Assembly (NCBI GenBank): GCA_949127775.1
Contig: CASBQF010000263.1
Span: 1-47,612 of the forward strand
Length of the DNA: 47,612 nt
From: Oscillatoriales cyanobacterium PMM_0080
Lineage (GTDB): Bacteria > Cyanobacteriota > Cyanobacteriia > Cyanobacteriales > Microcoleaceae
Direction: 5' to 3'
Under the pieces are notes generated by a model, which ran no database searches, was not told the origin of the DNA, and was given only the letters and a program-made list of their open reading frames with translations. The position numbers were made by a program, and so were the translations under genes. The first letter of the stretch is position 1; every line of letters begins with the position of its first letter. Below, in pieces: positions 18,111-26,453 of this stretch.

Positions 18111-19319
18111 TTAGCCTGCGGTTGCTAAAACAGGATTTTTAGCTTTGCCGATCGCCAAACATTTTTTAACACCAGCAATTACATCTTCCACATCTGCATC
18201 TGTTAATTTTGCTGAAATCGGCAAACTAATTGTGTGCAGTCCGATGTAGCGAGCATTCGGATAGTCTTGTGGCTGCCATCCAAACATTTCTTGATACACA
18301 GGATGTTCGGCCAGACTCATGTAATGTACGCCGACACCGATATTTTCAGCATTGATAGCGTTGAGAAACTCATCGCGGCTGATGCCTGTTTTGGCTTCAT
18401 CTACCAGAATTGTGTAGAGGTGATAACCGTGAATTGTATCCGCTTCTGGTTTCGCGGGCAAAGTAATCGGCAAATCGGCAAATGCTTCGTTGTAGCGCTG
18501 CCAAATTTGCTCGCGGCGCTGCCAATAGGGGGCGACTTGTTTGAGTTGATGAATGCCGATCGCAGCTTGCAGATCCATCATATTGTATTTAAAACCGATT
18601 TCCACGACTTGGTAATGCTTGTAACCTGAATCGCCGAAGCGCTTCCAAGCATCTTTGCTCATACCATGTAGCGCTAAAATTTTCAGCCTGTCAGCGTCTG
18701 CTTGAGCGCGAGCCAGAATCATGCCTCCTTCGCCCGTAGTGATGTTTTTGGTGACATAAAAGCTGAAGCATCCGAAGTCGCCAAAAGTGCCTGCTTTCTT
18801 TCCCTTGTACTCTGTTTCGATCGCGTGAGCGCAGTCTTCAATCAACTTTAAGTTGTGACGACTAGCAATCTCGCACAGGGCATCCATATCGCAAGGACGA
18901 CCGGCAAAGTGAACTGGTAAAATTGCTTTAGTTTTGGAAGTTATTTTAGCTTCAACTTGAGCCGGGTCAATATTCATTGTCACCGGATCTACATCCGCCA
19001 GTACCGGTGTTGCTCCGGCGTGGACGATCGCATTAACTGTAGCGCAAAAAGTCATCGGAGTAGTAATGACTTCATCCCCAGGTTTTAACGAAGCAGCGAG
19101 GATGCTCAAGTGCAGTGCCGCCGTACAGGAATTAACTGCAATCGCGTGCGGGGAACCCTTGTAAGCTTTGAAGTCATTTTCAAAAGTCATGACTTTTGGG
19201 CCTGTACCCAACCAACCTGTTTTCATGGTTGCTACCACTTCTTGAATTTCAGCATCTTCGATTGCTGGAGAACCAAAAACCAAGAAACGATCTTTTGAAC
19301 GAATAGGATTGTTGTTCAT
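18111..19319 (-). CDS. DegT/DnrJ/EryC1/StrS family PLP-dependent aminotransferase
   Basis: A 402-residue PLP enzyme that most often transaminates nucleotide-linked keto-sugars, giving amino sugars for surface polysaccharides. Characteristic parts: TGWLGTGPKVMTFENDF near the start, AVNSCTAALHLSILA (cofactor phosphate), GDEVITTPMTFCATVNA, LIEDCAHAIETEYKGKKAGTFGDFGCFSFYVTKNITTGEGG, with the PLP lysine in YVTKN, and KYNMMDLQAAIGIHQLKQ. Length and motif order are normal. It lies near two glycosyltransferases, which supports a glycan role; the exact sugar is unknown. It ends before an intrinsic terminator. Confidence 0.92.
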   Translation of the reverse strand: MNNNPIRSKDRFLVFGSPAIEDAEIQEVVATMKTGWLGTGPKVMTFENDFKAYKGSPHAIAVNSCTAALHLSILAASLKPGDEVITTPMTFCATVNAIVHAGATPVLADVDPVTMNIDPAQVEAKITSKTKAILPVHFAGRPCDMDALCEIASRHNLKLIEDCAHAIETEYKGKKAGTFGDFGCFSFYVTKNITTGEGGMILARAQADADRLKILALHGMSKDAWKRFGDSGYKHYQVVEIGFKYNMMDLQAAIGIHQLKQVAPYWQRREQIWQRYNEAFADLPITLPAKPEADTIHGYHLYTILVDEAKTGISRDEFLNAINAENIGVGVHYMSLAEHPVYQEMFGWQPQDYPNARYIGLHTISLPISAKLTDADVEDVIAGVKKCLAIGKAKNPVLATAG

Positions 19320-19840
19320 GTTGCTAGTTTTATCCAGTAAATAGAGTCGAGCGAGTGAAAGTGTACTACCCAGATAAGTAAGATTTTATTGGATTTGAGG
19401 TGCTGTTAATTTAATACAGTCTCTCACCGTCTTTTTTCAACTTTTTTGGGTCAAGAGTTTTAGGGAATGCGTTGCGTAGCATCTGCCATAGCACGAGCTG
19501 ACTACTAACTAGCTATTTTTTGGGCAAGCACCTTACTTTGCGAAGGTTTCTTTATCTTAAGATAGATAATCTGCAATGTCCACCCAATTATATTTCAGTT
19601 TTTGGGGGATACAGAAGCTCTTGTCCCTATTTTTATAATCAAAATACTTTTATCAGTAAAAATACGGATATTTATTTAATCTTTTTGTACATTCTCGAAC
19701 ATTTATCCTGAGAATTCTCTGACACTCAAGTTAAAATCTGGAAAGTTTTATACAAATAAAATGTGACTCTGCTGTAATTGATTCAGGAGAGTGAGATATT
19801 CACCCGATCGCCCGAATCAACGGCTGTTAGACGAAAACCT
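19320..19840. other. Gene-free spacer
   Basis: About 520 AT-rich bases between two minus-strand genes. I find no coding frame I would defend, no terminator-like stem and no repeat of note. It probably contains the promoter of the aminotransferase gene close to 19330-19400. Confidence 0.4.
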
Positions 19841-20416
19841 CTACAATTTAGGTAGGCGAATCTTGTTCAAAATGTCTTGGAGCCGTTCTGAAACGCCGCC
19901 CAATTGTTCTGACAAGGCTACAAGTTTGCCATAAGCTTCAACTAAGCGATCGCCCTCAACGTAAACTTCTGGAGTCGGATAATTCTTGATTGTTTCCAGC
20001 AACGTAATCTCGTTATCATTAGTTGCAGATAGCACCAAGGCCGATCGCAAAGCTGCTCGATTTGCATTCCCAGAAGGAGTCCGAATTACCTGACCAACCT
20101 CATCAAGAATCACTTCTCCAACTTTACTATTCAGCGTCCGATCCAAAAACCTTTGATTGACTTTAACCGGTCTGTTCAGACTGCGGCGGATTGCTTCAGG
20201 GTCTTTTTTTGCCTTTCCCAGCAGCATTTCTAACCCGGGCGACATTTTCCCAGTTTCGGCAAAAACTTCTAATTCGCTGACTGGTAGAGTCATCCGAATC
20301 ACACTATATTTGAGCACTACCTTTTCGGAGGCTACCGCCACACTGCTGTGAAATAGAATTCCCGCACCCGCTGCTAAAAATAACGTCCACCGCCCTTTGA
20401 AAAATGACCGCCCCAT
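19841..20416 (-). CDS. DUF1400 domain protein, exported
   Basis: A 191-residue protein from the ATG at 20416, which has GGAG 8 nt upstream; a longer reading from 20479 adds 21 residues with no support. An N-terminal signal peptide is clear (GRWTLFLAAGAGILFHSSVAVASEK, cleavage near AVAS-E). The mature part matches the N-terminal DUF1400 domain of cyanobacterial alpha/beta hydrolases: KYSVIRMTLPVSELEVFAETGKMS, VNQRFLDRTLNSKVGEVILDEVGQVI, ALRSALVLSATNDNEITLLETIKNYPTPEVYVEGDRLVEAY. The hydrolase domain that usually follows is absent, so this is a stand-alone module, probably periplasmic. Function unknown. Confidence 0.85.
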   Translation of the reverse strand: MGRSFFKGRWTLFLAAGAGILFHSSVAVASEKVVLKYSVIRMTLPVSELEVFAETGKMSPGLEMLLGKAKKDPEAIRRSLNRPVKVNQRFLDRTLNSKVGEVILDEVGQVIRTPSGNANRAALRSALVLSATNDNEITLLETIKNYPTPEVYVEGDRLVEAYGKLVALSEQLGGVSERLQDILNKIRLPKL

Positions 20417-20485
20417 AGTAAATTCTCCGAACATCTTTTTGTACTTCGACTTTGGCATATTTCTCGATCTTTCGCCCATAGCACA

Positions 20486-20531
20486 AAGCCGAACGCCAGC
20501 TCTTCTATAGGTGAAGGCTGGCGTTCGGCTT
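20486..20531 (-). terminator. Terminator-like 15-bp hairpin
   Basis: A perfect stem AAGCCGAACGCCAGC/GCTGGCGTTCGGCTT with a 16-nt loop. It lies between the DUF3493 gene and the DUF1400 gene, both on the minus strand. The T tract is weak, so termination is likely but not certain. Confidence 0.65.
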
Positions 20532-20698
20532 AAATTTATTTAATATGTTTAGGGTCTTTAAATTTGCTGACCCCAATTGAACCAACCTCTTTACAATTAC
20601 AGGGATCGATCGCTTTCCCAGGCTTTCGTAATAATTTCTTGATCTTTATAACTTTTGCTGGCCTCAGATATATTTTTGTGTCTATTTATAAATTTTTG

Positions 20699-21007
20699 TT
20701 ACTTCGATTTGGGCGATCGAGCTTCGGCGCGCTGCTCAAGGCGAAACAGGAACACCATCAGAGCGACAACTCCGACTTGGAGGGCAAAATTGGGCAAAGC
20801 AGAGCCAATTTCGCGCCCAGAAGCAATTTTAGCGAGGAAAACTACGCCACCGATGAAGCCGGAAGCGCCACAAGCTACGTAGACAACCTGTCGCAGAGGC
20901 CGATAGGGAGCGGCGATTTCTGCGGTTAAACGCTCGTATTGTTGACGGCTGAGGTTGCGAGGGTTTTTGGGGATGTACGGGCGATCGTCCGAATTTGGAG
21001 CTGTCAT
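20699..21007 (-). CDS. DUF3493 family membrane protein
   Basis: A 102-residue protein from the ATG at 21007 (MTAPNSDDRPYIPKNPRNLS); upstream residues in the same frame are not supported. Two membrane segments: about 40-60 (QVVYVACGASGFIGGVVFLA) and about 68-88 (ALPNFALQVGVVALMVFLF). This pattern is the DUF3493 domain, which also forms the C-terminal part of the plant photosystem II accumulation factor LPA1/REP27. A role at the thylakoid membrane is therefore possible but only inferred. Confidence 0.8.
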   Translation of the reverse strand: MTAPNSDDRPYIPKNPRNLSRQQYERLTAEIAAPYRPLRQVVYVACGASGFIGGVVFLAKIASGREIGSALPNFALQVGVVALMVFLFRLEQRAEARSPKSK

Positions 21008-21101
21008 AGATTTAGAAAATAAGTAAATTAGATCACACGGCGGTTTCAACCGCCCGGTCTTCTGTGCCTACAACAAATTATCTCACAACTGCCGAAATAA
21101 A

Positions 21102-22334
21102 TCAGCGCTGAAGCAAAAGCACAACTGTCTGTAGACATCCGACAAAAACACCCAAAAGGCCTCCTAAATTTACAATTCCCTGCAACTCGCTTTGGACAAT
21201 TCCCTGAATTGCTAACTCCAATTCTTCAGGAGAAGTACCTTTTACTCGATCGACAATTACCTGATCGATATTCAAAATGGGGATAGCCTGAGCTACAATA
21301 TTTTCTAAATCCCGTTCCAGATAGCGCTCTAAAACCAAAGCCAGTTCTTTGCTGACAATTTCCAGGGAAGCGCTCATCACCGCTGAAGTTTGCAATCGAT
21401 TGAGAATCAACCGCGAAATATTTTCCCAGTCAATAGATTTGCTCAACCCATCAAGTACCTCTGTACCCCGCTGTTGAACGTAGGTGCGAACGCTGTCGCG
21501 CATTGTTTTTCGTAACTGTCTCACAGTTGAAACAGGTAGATTTTGCATCGACAAATTTTGCAGCCATTCTTGAAGTCGCCCGCGAATTCCCAAAGAAATA
21601 GTTAACTCTGCTAACCGCTGATTTGTCGCTGTTTTGTCATCTAGACAAAACGTCCGCAGCCGAGTTAAAGTGTTACGCAAACCAAACAAGTTTGCTACTA
21701 CCCAATAAGTGCCGCTGGTTTTTTCTCTAAACCCTTCATCGATGATTGAAATATTGCGATCGGTCAAAAAGTCAATCAATGCCTGTCGAAGGACTTCCGG
21801 CGGTATTACTATCTGCAACAGCCAATCGGCTAACTGGCCCGCCTGAGCTTCTGTTAGCTGAATTTCCAGCAAAACTTGGTCAAAAATTTGATTGAGCTGA
21901 GATTCTAAAAAATCTTCCCGGCGCGCCAAAACTTTGAGAATTCGCGGCACGGATTCCCCTAGCAAATCTCGCAGAATGTTAGCGAGAATTTTAGCAGTTT
22001 TTTGCTCTGCATCTGCTTTTACCTGATCTAATGCTAACTGCAACAGCCAGAGAATTACCGATTGCATTCGCTCAGTTTGTAGGAGGCGACGGGCTAATTT
22101 TTGCAACTCCTCCGGCGTCAGCAGCGAACCCATGATTGTGTCAGAAATTCGCTTGGCTAAGCGCTCTTGGTTGCGGGGGATCAAGCCGGGAGTGAAAGGT
22201 AATTGCCGCCCTTTAATATAAATAGCTCGATAGGGACGGAACAGCATTTTGATAGCTATATCGTTAGTGAAATAGCCAATAATTCCTCCCACTACAGGTG
22301 GGGCAAACAATAGCCAAATGTCAGACGGGTTCAT
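21102..22334 (-). CDS. DUF445 family membrane protein
   Basis: A 410-residue protein from the ATG at 22334 ([20 protein letters not shown]). The N-terminal segment [29 protein letters not shown], followed by [28 protein letters not shown], is the DUF445 signature. The middle is helical and charged, and a C-terminal membrane segment ends the protein ([18 protein letters not shown]). An in-frame extension to 22412 would translate ATTGGGC heptamer repeats into [12 protein letters not shown] and is rejected. Function unknown. Confidence 0.88.
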   Translation of the reverse strand: MNPSDIWLLFAPPVVGGIIGYFTNDIAIKMLFRPYRAIYIKGRQLPFTPGLIPRNQERLAKRISDTIMGSLLTPEELQKLARRLLQTERMQSVILWLLQLALDQVKADAEQKTAKILANILRDLLGESVPRILKVLARREDFLESQLNQIFDQVLLEIQLTEAQAGQLADWLLQIVIPPEVLRQALIDFLTDRNISIIDEGFREKTSGTYWVVANLFGLRNTLTRLRTFCLDDKTATNQRLAELTISLGIRGRLQEWLQNLSMQNLPVSTVRQLRKTMRDSVRTYVQQRGTEVLDGLSKSIDWENISRLILNRLQTSAVMSASLEIVSKELALVLERYLERDLENIVAQAIPILNIDQVIVDRVKGTSPEELELAIQGIVQSELQGIVNLGGLLGVFVGCLQTVVLLLQR

Positions 22335-22475
22335 CAATAATTGGGGAATTGGGAATTGGGCATTGGGCATTGGGCATTGGGCATTGGGCATAGTATTGGT
22401 TTTTTGTGGCAACTAACCAATAACAACTAACCAATAACCAATAACTAATAACTAATGACTAATGACCAATACTCC
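22335..22475. repeat. Two heptamer repeat tracts between menG and the DUF445 gene
   Basis: About seven ATTGGGC/ATTGGGA units at 22341-22391 are followed by a tract of TAACTAA/CCAATAA/ACTAATG units at about 22410-22475. The second tract overlaps the last codons of menG (see menG). Confidence 0.85.
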
Positions 22476-23153
22476 CATCATAGCTCCAGCGATGGGATAG
22501 TGGGTGGCGGTGGTAAATCCGGCTTGGCGGGCGATCGCGACTTGCTGCTGCCCGATCGGGAATTTTTCTAAACTAGGATTAATGTAGGCATATTCTTGAG
22601 TCATGCCAAATTGCTGAGCAATGGGGACAACGAGAGTGTCTAGATAGAACTGCTGAAAGCTTCGCATGACTGAATTATTGGGGCGGTGGAGGTCGAGAAT
22701 CGCTGCTGAGGCGCCCGGTTTGAGGACGCGGTGCAATTCCTGAAGGCTGCGGGGGATGTCTGTCACGTTGCGCAGGCCGTAGCCCATTGTGGCGCAGTCG
22801 AAGTAATTGTCGGGAAAAGGCAATTCTAGGGCGTCAGCTTCTACCCAGGTGATGGGACTAGAAGGGGTGAGAAAAGGTCGATCGCGCGTGCCCGCAACAG
22901 CCAATTGTGCGGCGGAAAAATCTACTCCAAATACTGAACCGCTAGGGCCTGCTTGTTTGGCCAACAGCAAAGCTAAATCCCCGCTACCACAACACAAGTC
23001 TAAACAAGTATTTCCGGGGGCGACATTGCTCCATTTCACCGCCATTTGCTTCCAAATCCGGTGCTGCCCAAAGCTCAACCAGTCGTTCATTTGGTTGTAA
23101 ACTGGGGCAATTCGATTAAATATAGTTTTAATTTTTTCTGAGTTATTAGTCAT
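22452..23153 (-). CDS. menG: Demethylphylloquinone methyltransferase MenG (UbiE-type)
   Basis: SAM-dependent methylation of 2-phytyl-1,4-naphthoquinone, the last step of phylloquinone (photosystem I cofactor) synthesis. 233 residues. Motif I LDLCCGSGDLALLLA at about 50-64 binds SAM; the UbiE signatures IFNRIAPVYNQMNDWLSFGQHRIWK near the start, GYGLRNVTDIPRSLQELHRVLKPG in the middle, and the G-rich MMGVLVI end are all present. The start codon and first codons (MTNN) and the last residues plus stop (VISH-stop) are written by heptamer repeat units on both sides. No ribosome site is visible in the upstream repeat. Confidence 0.95.
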   Translation of the reverse strand: MTNNSEKIKTIFNRIAPVYNQMNDWLSFGQHRIWKQMAVKWSNVAPGNTCLDLCCGSGDLALLLAKQAGPSGSVFGVDFSAAQLAVAGTRDRPFLTPSSPITWVEADALELPFPDNYFDCATMGYGLRNVTDIPRSLQELHRVLKPGASAAILDLHRPNNSVMRSFQQFYLDTLVVPIAQQFGMTQEYAYINPSLEKFPIGQQQVAIARQAGFTTATHYPIAGAMMGVLVISH

Positions 23154-23198
23154 TGGTTATTGGTTATTGGTTATTGGTAGAAATTAACTAATGAACAA
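23154..23198. repeat. Heptamer tract upstream of menG
   Basis: TTATTGG units (about 23150-23177) run into the menG ATG and supply its first codons. Confidence 0.8.
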
Positions 23199-23332
23199 TG
23201 ATATCAAATCCGGTAGCATCGGAATTATTAGCCAAATTAGGAGACGGCTTGGCCTTAGTCCCTACAATTAATCACGGTAGGGACTAAGGCCAAGCCGTCT
23301 CCTCTATATCATTCCGGTGTAACCGGAAACGA
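23199..23332. repeat. Palindrome-family element with 27-bp perfect arms
   Basis: The inner arms at 23239-23265 and 23277-23303 are exactly complementary over 27 bp with an 11-nt loop (AATTAATCACG). They are flanked by ATATCAAATCCGGTAGCATCGGAATTA on the left and ATTCCGGTGTAACCGGAA on the right. It shares its outer arms with elements at 6875, 17760 and 26063. Confidence 0.85.
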
Positions 23333-23405
23333 TGACCGATGACTAATGACTAATGACTAATGACTAATGACTAATGACTAATGACCAATGACCAATGACC
23401 AATGA
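23333..23405. repeat. Heptamer tract downstream of the response regulator gene
   Basis: Ten or so ATGACTA/ATGACCA units in a row, ending at the stop codon of the response regulator gene on the minus strand. Confidence 0.85.
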
Positions 23406-24350
23406 CTACTTATCCTGAAAACTCGTCAGTACCAAAGCAACTTGTTGAGCGGCGAGGTGAACTGTTGTGAGTTCGTCGGGGCGAAGGGAACAAGGTTGTT
23501 TCCACTGGATGGACATCAGGGCGATCGATCGACCTTTGTGAATCACCGGAACGATCAGGTGAGCTTGAATACCCGATTTCTGATAGTGTGGCAGGCTCGC
23601 TAGGGCGGTGTCACTCGCAATGTTCACAGCACCTTGAATAGTTCCAGAGGCAAGTGCTTGTTGAGCCAGGGGGTCATCTGCCAGCCAATTTTCCACAATT
23701 TGGCCGCTGGTATGACTGCCTTGGGCTGGCATTAAAACAGTTCCTTCCACCAGTTGCAAAATGCAAGTGTCCGCCAAAAAATTATCGCTTATAGCAGTAG
23801 CAATCGGTTCTAAACTTGCTGCCAAATTCGGATATTCTACAGCCGTTTGCATGATTACTGCCAACAGTTGGATTTGATTTTGGGCGTTGTGCAATTCCTC
23901 AGTCCGCTGCTTGAGAACTTCATAAGTGTCCGCCGCTTTTTGCACTACCATTTTCAATTCGTTCGGGTCCCAAGGCTTGGTGATATACTTGTAAACCTGT
24001 CCCGAGTTAATCGCATCCACCAAGTCTTCAATGTCCGTAAAACCAGTCAAAATAATTCTGACCGTATTCGGAAACTGGGGGACGGTTTTGCTCAAAAACT
24101 CCGTTCCCTTCATTTCTGGCATCCGCTGGTCAGAAATGATGACGGCAACCTCGCCCTCAATGTCGAGGACTTCCAAGGCACGAATCCCGCTTTCAGCCTT
24201 GAGGACGTTAAAATCTCGTCGGAAAGTGCGGTAGAGTAAATCCAGATTGTCTGGTTCGTCGTCTACTACCAGCATTTTGGGTTTTTTCGGTCGGTGTAGG
24301 GTCATGAGCTGGCGTTTAATTTGATCTAGCTCTGGAATGTCATTATCCAT
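23406..24350 (-). CDS. Response regulator with GAF-like C-terminal domain
   Basis: A 314-residue protein from the ATG at 24350 (MDNDIPELDQIKRQL). The receiver domain lies at about 25-140: KMLVVDDEPDN (acidic pocket), phosphoacceptor Asp in VIISDQRMPEMKG, ILTGFTD and the conserved lysine in KYITKPWDP. A short coiled coil (EVLKQRTEELHNAQNQIQLL) leads to a GAF-like sensor region (about 165-310: ADTCILQLVEG, LIVPVIHKGRSIALMSIQW, LTTVHLAAQQVALVL). There is no DNA-binding or catalytic output domain, so it probably acts by protein contact. Its upstream region is an IS200/IS605 relic end only 24 bp from the start codon. Confidence 0.85.
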   Translation of the reverse strand: MDNDIPELDQIKRQLMTLHRPKKPKMLVVDDEPDNLDLLYRTFRRDFNVLKAESGIRALEVLDIEGEVAVIISDQRMPEMKGTEFLSKTVPQFPNTVRIILTGFTDIEDLVDAINSGQVYKYITKPWDPNELKMVVQKAADTYEVLKQRTEELHNAQNQIQLLAVIMQTAVEYPNLAASLEPIATAISDNFLADTCILQLVEGTVLMPAQGSHTSGQIVENWLADDPLAQQALASGTIQGAVNIASDTALASLPHYQKSGIQAHLIVPVIHKGRSIALMSIQWKQPCSLRPDELTTVHLAAQQVALVLTSFQDK

Positions 24351-24373
24351 AACAATACGATAAACTCCCCTTT

Positions 24374-24780
24374 TTGACATACTCCCCGCCCTAAAAGGAG
24401 CGGGGATTCTAGGATACTGGCGAAAGATGCAAGGCAAACCCCGTCTGACTCTTTCTCTCCTACTGGAAAATGCCCTCACCAGTTGGATTACTCCAAGCTA
24501 CCAGAGTTGGTTTTCTTCCTTTAGGCTTTATAGAACTGATTTGAATCCCGCATTTTACCGCTGGCGACTCGTATTTTTCCCAACTAAACTACTAAGCTAC
24601 ATTCTTACAGTGCGTCTAAGATTTTACCGACCCAACTTCTGAATCGAACCCTATACCTTAAGTATGTCGAAGAACTTATCGCTTATTTTACAATGGTTGA
24701 GGACTATGCTGTATAAATATTGTTTACCGAAATTCAGACTACAAAGCCGTCAAGCTTATGACGGGGCTTTAAACCCAATT
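24374..24780 (-). mobile_element. IS200/IS605-type relic element (copy A)
   Basis: The right end is a TTGACATACTCCCCGCCC...GGAGCGGGGATTCT hairpin (24374-24410), the typical end of IS200/IS605 elements. The other end at about 24740-24780 is a CCGTCaagcttatGACGG hairpin within ACAAAGCCGTC...GACGGGGCTTTAAACCC. Both ends match those of copy B at 36867-37214. The interior of about 330 bp has no intact TnpA or TnpB. Orientation is minus, judged from the ends. Confidence 0.6.
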
Positions 24781-24914
24781 TTCCGGTAAATTTAGGCGAG
24801 CAACTATTCTGTAACAATAGTCTCATAACTCCCTTACTATCTATAGCTCTGCCGCGACACGAGCCTTGCTGGTATCCAATCACACATAACTTAGCGCTGG
24901 TTTTTGATTTCATT

Positions 24915-26009
24915 ATGACTGATACACCGCAAGATTTCTCACCTCCTGCATCTGCACCTGCCACAAATGCTGTGGATGTCGAAAAGTTAATTCGATCGCT
25001 CCGCCGCAAGGAAGGCACTTGGGTAGAGTGGGGACAGGCCTGCACGACTCTGCTGCAAGGGGGCTACAACTCTCAGACAATTTTTGAAGCAACTGGTTTT
25101 GAGCCAATTCAGCAAAATCAGGTAGGCGTTGCAGCACAAGTTTACACCAGCATGGTCAACGCTGGGGCTTCGGAGGAAGTTCGATCGCACTTTCTGCGAA
25201 AAGGTAGTGATATTTTATACGAATTTCGGATTCTCTCTCAAGTAGAGCGGGCCGGGGCGGCAGCTTTGATGCTAGCCCACAATTTGGATGTTGACGATGC
25301 TCGCCAAGTTGCTAAAGCGATCAAGGAGTTTTCGCACTTCGGGAGTCTCCCGCAGGGATTCACAGACACTCCTGGGGATGCTGTAGCTTACCAGTGTTGG
25401 CAGTTGGCGAGACAAAAAAGCGATTTGCAAGAGCGATCGCGCTTAATTGCTCGCGGCCTAAAATTAGCTAGTAGCCAAAGCGCTAGGGCACAAATCGAGC
25501 AGTTGCTCGTAGATTTTACCGTAGTTTCGAGGCGGGCCGCGCCCCGATTGCCTATCTACAGGCTCGATTCTGAGGAACAATTGCCCCGGATTGTGCCGGT
25601 TGTGGGCAAATTGCCCCTGTCTACGTCAGATATGCTGGCAGTGCCTTTGCCGGAGGAAATCTGGCCGTTCCGTATGGTAAAGTTTTCGGGAGCAGGAGCT
25701 TGGGTGGCGATTCCGGGATGGCAGGTAATTTTGAACGCTGAAGATCCGGTGGCGATTTTGGAAATGAGCGATCGATTGCCGGTGCCACTGGATGGGAAAG
25801 TTGAAGAAGTTTTGATTATTGCCGATCGAGCTCAAAGACTGTGGGATGCTGACAGTTATTTCCTCGCTGATAACGGCGGAAATTTAGAATTGTCTTGGTT
25901 TGAAACATCCCCGGATATTGCAATTTTGGGGCGAGTTGTGCTGGTGATGCGTCCGAAAAAGATTTTGGATGAAGACTATACCAAAGATGGATGGCAAATT
26001 GATGATTAG
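24915..26009 (+). CDS. raf1: RuBisCO accumulation factor 1
   Basis: Chaperone that stabilises RbcL dimers and helps assemble the L8 core of form I RuBisCO in the cytosol. 364 residues. The N-terminal alpha domain has LIRSLRRKEGTWVEWGQACTTLL and IFEATGFEPIQQNQVGVAAQVY; the flexible linker is near 200-215; the C-terminal beta domain has PRIVPVVGKLPL, LPEEIWPFRMVKFSGAGAWVAIPGWQVILNAEDPVAIL. Length and domain order match the family. The start MTDTPQDFSPP is the first ATG. It is divergent from the response regulator gene across copy A of the relic. Confidence 0.95.
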   Translation: MTDTPQDFSPPASAPATNAVDVEKLIRSLRRKEGTWVEWGQACTTLLQGGYNSQTIFEATGFEPIQQNQVGVAAQVYTSMVNAGASEEVRSHFLRKGSDILYEFRILSQVERAGAAALMLAHNLDVDDARQVAKAIKEFSHFGSLPQGFTDTPGDAVAYQCWQLARQKSDLQERSRLIARGLKLASSQSARAQIEQLLVDFTVVSRRAAPRLPIYRLDSEEQLPRIVPVVGKLPLSTSDMLAVPLPEEIWPFRMVKFSGAGAWVAIPGWQVILNAEDPVAILEMSDRLPVPLDGKVEEVLIIADRAQRLWDADSYFLADNGGNLELSWFETSPDIAILGRVVLVMRPKKILDEDYTKDGWQIDD

Positions 26010-26062
26010 TCAGTTGGCAGTTGACAGTTGACAGTTGACAGTTGACAGTTAACTGTTGACTG
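26010..26062. repeat. AGTTGAC heptamer tract
   Basis: Consecutive AGTTGAC units follow the raf1 stop codon directly. Confidence 0.85.
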
Positions 26063-26386
26063 GAAAGCTAATAACAACTAATATCTATTCCGGCTGCGCC
26101 GGAATGACAAGCGAGGACACGGCAGTGCCGTTTCCCTAGACCCGATTAATTGTAGGGAAACGGCACTGCCGTGTCCTGATTTCGGGTTATATTAATTCCG
26201 ATGCAACCGGAATTTATATAACCCGAAAGCTAATAACAACTAATATCTATTCCGGCTGCGCCGGAATGACAAGCGAGGACACGGCAGTGCCGTTTCCCTA
26301 CACCCGATTAATTGTAGGGAAACGGCACTGCCGTGTCCTGATTTCGGGTTATATTAATTCCGATGCAACCAGAATGGATATAACAA
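26063..26386. repeat. Tandem duplication (162 bp period) of a palindrome-family element
   Basis: Two nearly identical copies, 26063-26224 and 26225-26386. Each contains ATTCCGGCTGCGCCGGAAT, then complementary 25-bp arms built on GGACACGGCAGTGCC and GGCACTGCCGTGTCC, then a TTCCGATGCAACCGGAAT arm. Differences are few (for example CTAGACCC against CTACACCC). A recent duplication is the simplest reading. Confidence 0.9.
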
Positions 26387-26453
26387 CTGACAACTAACTA
26401 CTGACAACTGACAACTAACTACTGACAACTAACAACTAACTACTGACTAATGA
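26387..26453. repeat. CTGACAA/CTAACTA heptamer tract
   Basis: Consecutive AACTGAC/AACTAAC units run up to the stop codon of the minus-strand lipoprotein gene. Confidence 0.8.

Noticed and set aside
22335-22412. N-terminal extension of the DUF445 protein
   Set aside because: Residues would be MPNAQC repeats from ATTGGGC heptamers; the family starts at MNPSDIW.
24734-25045. Minus-strand open frame opposite the raf1 start
   Set aside because: Overlaps a well-supported gene on the plus strand and has no family signature.
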